A DNA stretch of 5,161 bases from NCBI GenBank assembly GCA_937864895.1, contig CALMDF010000231.1, forward strand, positions 1 to 5,161, written 5' to 3'. This DNA is from an uncultured Holophagales bacterium (GTDB lineage: Bacteria > Acidobacteriota > Thermoanaerobaculia > UBA5066). The notes under the pieces were generated by a model, which worked only from the letters and a program-made list of their open reading frames with translations, did no database searches and was not told the origin of the DNA. Below are positions 1-5,161 of the stretch, in pieces. How positions within the stretch are numbered: the first letter of the stretch is position 1; each line of letters starts with the position of its first letter. Both the position numbers and the translations under genes were made by a program.

Positions 1-1033
1 TGCGGCCGAGGAGCTGGCGGACGGCGAGGAACTCGAGGATCCGGTCCTTCACGTCCTTCAGGGCGTAGTGGTCCTCGTCCAGGATCCGCTGAGCCTCCAC
101 GACGTCGAGGTGCTCCTCGCTCCGCGTCGACCAGGGCAGCTCCGCGACGAGCTCGAGGTAGCTCCTGAGGACCTGCGCCTCCATCGACTCGCGGGAGAGG
201 CGCTGGAGCTTCTTCCACTCGCGGTCGATCTCCTTGCGGACCTCCTCCGTGACGACGAGGGCGTCGAGCTTCTCCTTGAGACCCTTGAGGTCGTCCCCGT
301 CGTCCTCTCCCTCGCCGAGCTCCTTCTGGATCGCCTTCAGCTGCTGGCGGAGGAACATCTCCCGCTGGCGGTCGCCCAGCTCCTCCTGCACCTTCGACTT
401 GATCTCCTCCTGCGCGTCGAGGACGTCGATCTGGCGCTGGACGTGGACGAGCGTCCGGCGGACGCGGTCCTCGACGGAGAGGGTCTCGAGGAGGAGCTGC
501 CTCTCGGCCGTGGGAATGTCGATGTAACCGGCGACGAGGTCGGCGAGCCGGCCCGGGTCCTCGTTCTCGGAGAGCACGTTCGCGACGGCCTCGTCGGGAA
601 GGCCGAGCTTCTTGGCCAGCTCCGCCGAACGTTCCCGGAGCTCCTTCAGGAGCGCGACGAACGCCGTGTCGTTCGCGTCGAGCGGGGGCATTTCCGACGC
701 CTCCACGACGACCGCCTCGAGCCGCCCGTCCTTCTCCTGGATGCGCATGGCGATGCCGCGCGTCTTTCCCTGGAGGAGAAGGCGCGCCCCGCCGACGCCC
801 CGCTGGATGGGGCCGATCGAGGCGATGGTCCCGACCGTGTGGAGGAGCTCGGGGGTCACCGCCTCGAGGTCCTGCCGCTGGGTGATGGCGAAAACGAGCT
901 GGTCGGGGCTCTTCATCGCCGTCTCGATGGCGTGGAGAGTGCCCGGCCTGCCGGCGGCGATCGGGAAGCTGACGCCCGGGAAAAGAACGGCGTTGCGAAG
1001 GGGAATTACCGGGAGAGTCTGGGAAGGCTGCAT
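1..1033 (-). CDS. lon: Lon protease, N-terminal part (runs off the left edge)
   Basis: This is the first 344 residues of the ATP-dependent serine protease Lon, a cytoplasmic hexameric AAA+ protease that degrades misfolded and regulatory proteins. Residues about 6-185 are the LON substrate-binding domain, opening with the typical LPVIPLRNAVLFPG stretch. Residues about 186-285 form the charged, helical linker (QIDVLDAQEEIKSKVQEELG, then REMFLRQQLKAIQKELGE), as in the Lon coiled-coil arm. The conserved YLELVAELPW lies near 292-301. DHYALKDVKDRILEFLAVRQL at 321-341 normally precedes the Walker A P-loop directly, so the window ends just before the ATPase core; the AAA+ and Ser-Lys protease domains are outside and their integrity cannot be judged. 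The ATG at 1033 is chosen because the LON domain begins six residues later and GAAAGG (1039-1044, minus sense) lies 5 nt upstream. An AT-rich promoter-like region precedes the gene, so it is probably transcribed separately from the YigZ-like gene upstream. Family assignment is very secure. Confidence 0.97.
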   Translation of the reverse strand, partial: MQPSQTLPVIPLRNAVLFPGVSFPIAAGRPGTLHAIETAMKSPDQLVFAITQRQDLEAVTPELLHTVGTIASIGPIQRGVGGARLLLQGKTRGIAMRIQEKDGRLEAVVVEASEMPPLDANDTAFVALLKELRERSAELAKKLGLPDEAVANVLSENEDPGRLADLVAGYIDIPTAERQLLLETLSVEDRVRRTLVHVQRQIDVLDAQEEIKSKVQEELGDRQREMFLRQQLKAIQKELGEGEDDGDDLKGLKEKLDALVVTEEVRKEIDREWKKLQRLSRESMEAQVLRSYLELVAELPWSTRSEEHLDVVEAQRILDEDHYALKDVKDRILEFLAVRQLLGR

Positions 1034-1069
1034 CTTGACCTTTCGAGCCAACCTAACGCGGAAGACTCA

Positions 1070-1106
1070 AGGCTAAAGTTTAGTGTCTATAGCTTAGATT
1101 TTCAAG
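1070..1106 (-). promoter_or_regulatory. probable lon promoter in an AT-rich island
   Basis: On the minus strand, TTGAAA (1105 to 1100) is followed after exactly 17 nt by TAAACT (1082 to 1077). This gives a sigma-70-like pair with four of six matches at both boxes. Transcription would begin near 1070, leaving a leader of about 37 nt before the lon ATG. The stretch around 1073-1118 is much richer in A and T than anything else in the window, which supports a real promoter. The -35 box extends to CTTGAAA, which matches the usual heat-shock sigma-32 -35 element, but no CCCCATNT-like -10 is present at the right distance. The assignment to a sigma factor is therefore inference. The short palindrome CTAAA-G-TTTAG (1073-1083) overlaps the proposed -10 box and could be an operator or chance. 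Confidence 0.45.
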
Positions 1107-1164
1107 AAATAGGCTTTTCGGGGGATCTCGACGCCCTTCGGCCGGGAATGCAGGGGAAGGCCCG

Positions 1165-1179
1165 GTGCGGCGTCCGCAC
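1165..1179 (-). terminator. short GC hairpin after the YigZ-like gene
   Basis: A perfect 6-bp stem GTGCGG / CCGCAC with a 3-nt loop begins 12 nt beyond the stop codon of the YigZ-like gene and precedes the lon promoter region. No T-run follows on the minus strand, so it is not a canonical intrinsic terminator. It may be an RNA-stabilising or Rho-assisted 3' end, or chance in GC-rich DNA. Confidence 0.22.
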
Positions 1180-1191
1180 GGAACAACCTCT

Positions 1192-1578
1192 CTACGGTCC
1201 GGAGGATTCCCGAAGCGCGGAAAGGGCCCCCTCCGCGGCTTCGCGGAAGGCCCGGGAGACCCCGCCGACTCCCAGCTTCACCCCCCCGAAGACGCGCGAG
1301 ACGAGGAGCCCCCCCTCCAGGTTGTCGCGCCGGAGAAGCTCCAGGAGGAGCCGGCCGGGGTGCCCCACCTCGCCGTCGTCCTTCGACCTCTCGACGAGCG
1401 CCCCGCTCCCGTCACGCCCCCGGAAGGCCCAGCAGTGGTGGTTTGCCTTCCGGTGCTCCCCCTTCGCCGCCTTCACCGCGGCGAGGACGTCCTCCTCCTT
1501 CCCGGCCGGAAAGACGACGGCGAAAAAGCGGGACCGTTCGACGGTCGCCTTGAACGCCCCGGAGCTCGAAATCCTCAC
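1192..1578 (-). CDS. yigZ: YigZ/IMPACT-family protein (UPF0029), single-domain form
   Basis: This 128-residue protein belongs to the YigZ/IMPACT N-terminal family, cytoplasmic proteins of unsettled function; the eukaryotic relative IMPACT regulates the kinase GCN2. The diagnostic features are ANHHCWAFR at 45-53 (family form ATHNCYAYR), KDDGE at 66-70, and SRVFGGVKLGVGGVSRAFREAAEGAL at 94-119, which matches the UPF0029 signature RYFGGxxLGxGGLxRAY...AL. Typical bacterial YigZ is about 200 residues with a C-terminal ferredoxin-like DUF1949 domain; that domain is absent and the stop follows soon after the first domain. The usual DDGEPxGTAGxP loop is altered to DDGEVGHPG, and one of the two aromatics before GG is Val. 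The start is a GTG three codons after tandem in-frame TGA TAA stops (1588-1593), so little else is possible. A GGAG sits only 1 nt upstream of it but 7 nt before an ATT, which makes the exact initiation codon slightly uncertain. It lies 89 bp after the OPT transporter in the same orientation, possibly co-transcribed. Confidence 0.88.
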   Translation of the reverse strand: MRISSSGAFKATVERSRFFAVVFPAGKEEDVLAAVKAAKGEHRKANHHCWAFRGRDGSGALVERSKDDGEVGHPGRLLLELLRRDNLEGGLLVSRVFGGVKLGVGGVSRAFREAAEGALSALRESSGP

Positions 1579-1619
1579 GCTCCGACGTTATCAGGTGAAG
1601 CGCCAGGAGGGCTCCCGCC

Positions 1620-1645
1620 GGGGCTCCACGGGAGGAGGAAGCCCC
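1620..1645 (-). other. stem-loop between OPT transporter and YigZ-like gene
   Basis: In the minus-strand transcript, GGGGCTTCC (1645 to 1637) pairs with GGAGCCCC (1627 to 1620) apart from one bulged T, around a 9-nt loop. It starts 22 nt after the OPT stop codon. No T-tract follows, so an intrinsic terminator is not supported; it may be a transcript 3'-end or processing structure, or a product of GC-rich sequence. The rest of the 89-bp gap shows only a nearby direct repeat of GGGCTCC (1609-1615 and 1621-1627). Confidence 0.2.
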
Positions 1646-1667
1646 CCGTCCCCGCGGCCCCTTCCGG

Positions 1668-3740
1668 TCAGCCCTCCACGGTCTCCCGCCTCGAGCTGAC
1701 GTAGACGAAGGCCGCGAGCGCGAGGAAGACGGCGAGACCGAGCCAGTTCCCCCACGCCGAGAGCCACGTTCCGACCCCCGGGACGGCGGTCAGGTCGGGG
1801 ACGAGCGTCCGCCCCGTCGAGTCCTCGACGAACTTCAGGAGCGCCGCCAGGACGCCGACGAGGGCGCCTCCCGCGATGAAGCCCGAGGCGATGAGGGTCC
1901 CCTTCTCGTGCCGCGCCTTAGCGAGCGGCTCGTCGGTCGTCGAGCGCTTCACGAGCCACGAGACGAGGGCGCCGACGACGAGCGGCGAGTTCAGCTCCAT
2001 CGGGAGGTACATCCCCAGGGCGAAGGCGAGGCCGGAGATGCCGCACATCTCGGCGGCCACCGCGAAGACCGCCCCGACCGCGTAGAGGAACCACGGGGCC
2101 CCGGCGTCGCCCATGACGCCCTGGAGGACGGCCGCCATCGCGTTCGGCTGCGGCGCGGGGAGCGGGTTCGCGTGGAGAGGCGACGGGGCGAAGCCGTAGA
2201 CCTTCGCCATGAGGAGGATGACGGCGGTCGTCGCCGCCGAGGCGACGACGGAGCCGAGGAGGTTCCAGACCTCGATCCGCCGCGGCGTCGCGCCGAGCCA
2301 GTAGCCGATCTTGTACTGCGTCACGAGGGAGCCGCTCATCGAGAGCGCCGTGCAGACGACGCCGCCGATGAGGAGCGTCTGGAGCATCCCGTCCTCGCCG
2401 CGCAGGCCGAGGCTCGAGAGGACGACGGCCGTGACGATGAGCGTCGTCAGCGTCATCCCGGAGATCGGCGTGATGGAGATCATCGCGATCGCCCAGGCCG
2501 AGACGGCCGCGAAGAGGAACGCGACGAGGAGCGTGAGCCCGGTCGAGACGAGCGCGAGGCGCGTCGCGCCCGGCGTCCCCGCAAGGACCGAGAGCCGGAA
2601 GTAGAGGAGGATCGCGAGGCCGGTCGCGAGGATGCCGGCGAGGACGACCCACATCGGGAGGGCCCTGTCGGTTCTCTCCTCCGTCGCCGTCACGCCGCCC
2701 TTCGCGAGGCGCGCGATCTCGCCGAACGCCTGCCGGGTCGCCTGCAGGATGACGGGAGACATCTTCAGGATCGACAGGAGCCCTGCGCAGAAGATGCCGC
2801 CGATGCCGATCGGGCGGACGTACTCGAAGAAGATGTCGTCTGCCGCCATCGAGGCGAGGGGCGCTGCCCCGGCCGAGATCGCCCCCGGGATGAACTGCGA
2901 GAGCCAGGCGAAGAGCGGGACCAGGACGAGGAACGAGACCATCGAGCCCGCCATGATGATGGCCGCGTAGTCGAGCCCCATGATGTAGCCGAGGCCGAAG
3001 ACCGCGGCCGAGGTGTTCATCGTGAAGACCGCCTTGAAGCGGTCCGTGAAGCCGGACAGGGCCGTGATCGAGGCCGTCGAGAAGTTCTCGGCCCACGCCT
3101 TCATCGAGGGGCCGGCGAAGTCGAACGCCGCCGCGAGCGCCGCCGACCAGGAGAGGACGATGGCGCTGTGGCCGCCGCGCTTTCCGGCGACGAGGATCTC
3201 CGTCGTCGCCCGCGCCTCGGGGAACGGCAGCTTCCCGTGCAGGTCCCTCACGAAGTAGCGGCGGAACGGCGCGAGGAAGAAGACGCCGAGGACCGCCCCG
3301 AGAAGAGGGACGAGGAAGATCTGCCAGAAGGACGAGCGCCCCTCGAGGCCGAGGATGTAGATTGCCGGCATCGTGAAGACCGAGCCCCCGGCGACGATTC
3401 CCGACGTCGCCCCGATGGCGAGGACGTGCACGTTCTCGAGGAGCGTCGAGCCGCGGGCGGCGAGGACCTTCGCGAACAGGGCCGACGCGCCGACGGCGAG
3501 GATCGAGATCGGGATCGCCGACTCGATCCCCTGCCCGAGCTTCAGCGCGATGTACGTCGCCGCCGCCGAGAAGACGACCGACCAGAGGAACCCCTGCGCG
3601 ATCGACCGCGCGGTCACCTCCGGGACGGAGGCGCCGGACGGGATGACGGGAGCGTACGTCTCGCCGGGGGCGAGCTCACGGAAGGCGTTGTCGGGAAGTC
3701 GGGCGTCGTCCGCGGGAGAAGCGTCGGTCGGCTCGGCCAT
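1668..3740 (-). CDS. OPT-superfamily oligopeptide transporter
   Basis: This is a complete 690-residue polytopic inner-membrane protein of the OPT superfamily. Family members are secondary, generally proton-coupled transporters of oligopeptides or metal-chelator complexes; the substrate here cannot be read from sequence. A hydrophilic N-terminus of about 45 residues precedes roughly 15-16 hydrophobic segments, for example near 48-66, 75-92, 138-158, 264-284, 362-382, 393-418, 493-513, 547-577, 614-636 and 660-680. Recognisable OPT motifs are GKLPFPEARATTEILVAG at 169-186 (family form LPYPEGxAxxEVL), SLVTQYKIGYWLGATPRR at 471-488 (family form QDxKxGYxxGATPxxQ), PLPAPQPNAMAAVLQGVMG near 526-544, and GLAFALGMYLPMELNSPLVVG at 570-590. 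Length matches bacterial family members. The ATG at 3740 is preceded only by a weak GGCGG, and an inverted repeat lies 12 nt upstream. No frameshift or missing block is visible. It is transcribed divergently from the YjdF-like gene and heads a minus-strand run with the YigZ-like gene and lon. Confidence 0.93.
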   Translation of the reverse strand: MAEPTDASPADDARLPDNAFRELAPGETYAPVIPSGASVPEVTARSIAQGFLWSVVFSAAATYIALKLGQGIESAIPISILAVGASALFAKVLAARGSTLLENVHVLAIGATSGIVAGGSVFTMPAIYILGLEGRSSFWQIFLVPLLGAVLGVFFLAPFRRYFVRDLHGKLPFPEARATTEILVAGKRGGHSAIVLSWSAALAAAFDFAGPSMKAWAENFSTASITALSGFTDRFKAVFTMNTSAAVFGLGYIMGLDYAAIIMAGSMVSFLVLVPLFAWLSQFIPGAISAGAAPLASMAADDIFFEYVRPIGIGGIFCAGLLSILKMSPVILQATRQAFGEIARLAKGGVTATEERTDRALPMWVVLAGILATGLAILLYFRLSVLAGTPGATRLALVSTGLTLLVAFLFAAVSAWAIAMISITPISGMTLTTLIVTAVVLSSLGLRGEDGMLQTLLIGGVVCTALSMSGSLVTQYKIGYWLGATPRRIEVWNLLGSVVASAATTAVILLMAKVYGFAPSPLHANPLPAPQPNAMAAVLQGVMGDAGAPWFLYAVGAVFAVAAEMCGISGLAFALGMYLPMELNSPLVVGALVSWLVKRSTTDEPLAKARHEKGTLIASGFIAGGALVGVLAALLKFVEDSTGRTLVPDLTAVPGVGTWLSAWGNWLGLAVFLALAAFVYVSSRRETVEG

Positions 3741-3752
3741 CCGCCGATCATG

Positions 3753-3772
3753 CCCGAGGAGGACGCCTCGGG
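3753..3772. repeat. 7-bp inverted repeat in the divergent OPT/YjdF intergenic region
   Basis: CCCGAGG (3753-3759) and CCTCGGG (3766-3772) are exact reverse complements separated by 6 nt, and end 12 nt upstream of the OPT ATG. In the OPT transcript this would form a hairpin directly upstream of a start that has no good Shine-Dalgarno. It could act on translation or be a dimeric repressor site. The base composition makes chance possible. The remainder of the 131-bp gap is GC-rich with no convincing promoter. Confidence 0.4.
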
Positions 3773-3858
3773 TCGCGGAAACGAGGGGCGCGTCCCGTCG
3801 GCGCGGCCGCCGCGAGGCCCCCGACCCGGTTCTTCCTCCTCGTTCTGGTGTAATCGGC

Positions 3859-3866
3859 GAAGGAGG
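3859..3866 (+). promoter_or_regulatory. strong Shine-Dalgarno that fixes the TTG start of the YjdF-like gene
   Basis: GAAGGAGG is nearly full complementarity to the 16S rRNA 3' end and lies 5 nt before the TTG at 3872. No ATG or GTG is equally placed, so this site decides the start. A TGTAAT hexamer with an upstream TG (3846-3854) sits just before it and resembles an extended -10, but it would put the transcript start inside the Shine-Dalgarno, so it is not called as the promoter. Confidence 0.75.
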
Positions 3867-3871
3867 CGTCC

Positions 3872-4501
3872 TTGTCCCAGCCTGCCGTTCCTCTGCGGCG
3901 CGAGCCGCTCGCGCTCCTCGTCCTGGCGCTCGTTGCGCTCGTCGTCTCGGGCATCGGCCCGAAGGACCGCCTCACCTGGCTCCTCGAGGTGGCGCCGGTC
4001 CTGGCCGGGGCGCCGCTCCTCGTCGTCACGGCGCGGCGCTTTCCCCTCACGCCGCTCCTCTACCGCCTCCTCTTCTTCCACGCCCTGGTCCTCGTGCTCG
4101 GCGGCCACTACACCTACGCGGAGGTCCCGCTCGGCGAGTGGGCGAAGGAAGCCTTCGGCTTCGCCCGGAACCACTACGACCGCCTCGGGCACGTGACGCA
4201 GGGCTTCGTGCCGGCCATCCTGGCGAGGGAGATCCTCCTCAGGAAGTCACCCCTCCGGCCCGGCGGCTGGCTCCGCCTGTTCGTGACGTCCGTCTGCCTC
4301 GCGTTCAGCGCGCTCTACGAGCTCATCGAATGGGCGACGGCGCTCGTGTCCGGCGAGGCGGCCACCGCGTTCCTGGGAACGCAGGGCGACATCTGGGACA
4401 CGCAGTGGGACATGTTCCTCGCCCTCTGCGGCGCCCTCCTCGCCCAGGCTCTCCTCTCGCGCCTCCACGACCGGCAGCTCGCCCGCTTCGCCGCGCGCTG
4501 A
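3872..4501 (+). CDS. yjdF: DUF2238 / YjdF-type inner-membrane protein
   Basis: This 209-residue integral membrane protein matches the DUF2238 family, represented by E. coli YjdF, whose biochemical function is unknown. It has about six hydrophobic segments (near 13-28, 36-53, 61-77, 107-123, 133-153 and 180-196). The conserved polar residues of the family are clear: GGHYTYAEVPLG at 77-88, RNHYDRLGHVTQGFVPAILARE at 99-120, SALYELIEWATA at 146-157, and AFLGTQGDIWDTQWDM at 166-181. The conserved His, Asp, Glu and Trp residues in or next to the membrane suggest a metal site or a catalytic role, but that is inference. Length is normal for the family. It starts with TTG, supported by a strong Shine-Dalgarno 5 nt upstream, and the N-terminus MSQPAVPLRREP then leads directly into the first membrane helix. 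It diverges from the OPT gene and converges on the Mur-ligase-like gene, so it appears to be a single-gene transcript. Confidence 0.9.
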   Translation: MSQPAVPLRREPLALLVLALVALVVSGIGPKDRLTWLLEVAPVLAGAPLLVVTARRFPLTPLLYRLLFFHALVLVLGGHYTYAEVPLGEWAKEAFGFARNHYDRLGHVTQGFVPAILAREILLRKSPLRPGGWLRLFVTSVCLAFSALYELIEWATALVSGEAATAFLGTQGDIWDTQWDMFLALCGALLAQALLSRLHDRQLARFAAR

Positions 4502-4511
4502 GAGCCGGCGG

Positions 4512-5161
4512 TCACGCCGCTGGGCCGGGGACGGACGGCGGGGAGCCTCTCCCGAGCTGCCAGCAGTCGTCGCAGAGGGAGTGCTTGCCGCACCGCGTCT
4601 TCCAGCACGCCACGTCCCCGAGCTGGGCGTGGAAGAGGCGGGCCGCGTGGTCGGTGGTGCGGCCCTTGACCAGCGCCAGGTCTCCCGCGCGAAGCTCCAG
4701 GCGAAGGTGCCCGGCCGCCTCGCGCAGTGTGGCGAAGGCGAGCGCGGACCCGGCGGCGAGCCCGGCCTCGATCAGGCGGTTCCGGCCGTAGCCGGCGCCC
4801 TCGCCGATCAGGATCACCACGTCTGCAGACGAGGCCAGAAGAGGGGCGATCAGCTTCAGGCGCTCCTTTCTATGGCCGCCGGCGTCGGAGATGTCGGTCA
4901 GGGCGACGATCCGGCGCCGCGCCCTCGCCTCGGCCATCACCGCCAGCGCCGGGCGGGTGGCATCAAGCGAGGCGTTGTTGTCGTCCCTGAGGATGACCGC
5001 TCCGTTCGGCAGCTCCCGCGGCTGCATCCGTCCGGGGAACGGCTCGACCTCCGCCATCGCGGCGGCGGCGCGCTCGAGATCGACGCCGAGAACCCGGGCG
5101 ACCGCGAGGCTGGCGAGGACCGAGGGCACCCCGTGCGCACCCACGAGCCGGGTGGCCACGC
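4512..5161 (-). CDS. MurF-like Mur ligase, C-terminal part with four-Cys tail (runs off the right edge)
   Basis: About 216 codons of the 3' end of a Mur ligase family gene are visible; the ATP-binding part lies outside. Residues are numbered from the GTG codon at 5159, which is probably internal, because RLVGAHGVPSVLASLAVARVLGVDLERA is the helical stretch that joins the central and C-terminal domains of Mur ligases. GRMQPRELPNGAVILRDDNNASLD at about 43-66 corresponds to the MurF segment GRxxxxxLxxGxxxIDDSYNANPD, and RRRIVALTDISDAG (81-94) to the KIAVLGDMxELG strand. LVKGRTTDH at 163-171 corresponds to LVKGSRGM. MurF joins D-Ala-D-Ala to the UDP-MurNAc-tripeptide in the cytoplasm, but the altered DDNNAS motif argues that this may be a paralogue with another substrate. 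After the ligase fold the protein ends with C185-X4-C190-X5-C196-X2-C199, which standard MurF lacks and which could bind metal. The stop at 4512 lies 10 bp from the convergent YjdF-type gene. Confidence 0.82.
   Translation of the reverse strand, partial: VATRLVGAHGVPSVLASLAVARVLGVDLERAAAAMAEVEPFPGRMQPRELPNGAVILRDDNNASLDATRPALAVMAEARARRRIVALTDISDAGGHRKERLKLIAPLLASSADVVILIGEGAGYGRNRLIEAGLAAGSALAFATLREAAGHLRLELRAGDLALVKGRTTDHAARLFHAQLGDVACWKTRCGKHSLCDDCWQLGRGSPPSVPGPAA

Noticed and set aside
1065..1071. ACTCAAG, a half-site of the HspR (HAIR) operator CTTGAGT-N7-ACTCAAG, next to the lon promoter
   Set aside because: The partner half-site is missing at the required 7-nt spacing on either side, so it is only a 7-base match.
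1142..1165. CCGGG / CCCGG pairing as a second terminator stem between the YigZ-like gene and lon
   Set aside because: It has only five base pairs around a 14-nt loop with no T-run, as expected by chance in this composition.
68..1699. A 543-codon open frame on the plus strand across lon and the YigZ-like gene
   Set aside because: It is antisense to two recognisable proteins, crosses the AT-rich lon promoter, and its product resembles no known family.
3846..3854. TGGTGTAAT as an extended -10 promoter for the YjdF-type gene
   Set aside because: The transcription start would fall within the Shine-Dalgarno, and no -35-like hexamer is found 17 nt upstream.
3614..4192. A 192-codon minus-strand frame upstream of and overlapping the OPT start
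   Set aside because: It is mostly antisense to the YjdF-type gene, charged low complexity, with no ribosome site or family resemblance.
1908..4196. A 762-codon open frame on the plus strand across the OPT gene
   Set aside because: The translation is a low-complexity run of Arg, Asp, Glu and Gly without any fold or motif. It lies antisense to a clear OPT protein and comes from the GC-rich codon bias.
3373..4791. A 472-codon plus-strand frame overlapping the OPT start, the YjdF-type gene and the Mur gene
   Set aside because: It spans three real genes in other frames, and its product is Ala/Arg/Pro-rich low-complexity sequence.

Overview
The window is strongly GC-rich, with G or C at almost every third codon position (GAG, CTC, GAC and GCG dominate). 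It encodes ordinary bacterial housekeeping and transport proteins. The composition and gene set would fit a high-GC free-living bacterium such as an Acidobacteriota- or Deltaproteobacteria-like lineage, but nothing here fixes the phylum and that placement is a guess. There are no RNA genes, insertion sequences, CRISPR repeats, phage genes or attachment sites that I can support.

Layout from left to right. (1) Positions 1-1033, minus strand: the N-terminal 344 residues of a Lon protease, cut by the left edge just before the Walker A motif. (2) Positions 1034-1191: a gap with a conspicuous AT-rich island that probably carries the lon promoter. (3) Positions 1192-1578, minus strand: a short, single-domain YigZ/IMPACT-family (UPF0029) protein with a GTG start. 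(4) Positions 1668-3740, minus strand: a 690-residue OPT-superfamily (oligopeptide transporter) membrane protein. (5) Positions 3741-3871: a divergent intergenic region with a perfect 7-bp inverted repeat close to the OPT start. (6) Positions 3872-4501, plus strand: a DUF2238/YjdF-type inner-membrane protein with a TTG start behind a strong Shine-Dalgarno. (7) Positions 4512-5161, minus strand: the C-terminal part of a MurF-like Mur ligase with an unusual four-cysteine tail, cut by the right edge.

The OPT transporter, YigZ-like protein and Lon lie in the same orientation. OPT and YigZ are 89 bp apart and could share a transcript. Lon is 158 bp further on with its own likely promoter. The Mur ligase and the YjdF gene converge with 10 bp between their stops, and YjdF and OPT diverge from a shared 131-bp region. 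I see no evidence that these genes form a single pathway.

The least ordinary item is the Mur-ligase-like protein: its C-terminal domain departs from the MurF consensus and ends in a CX4C-X5-CX2C cluster that canonical Mur ligases lack. I did not find a convincing new multi-gene system. Much of the opposite strand is open only because of codon bias and should not be annotated.
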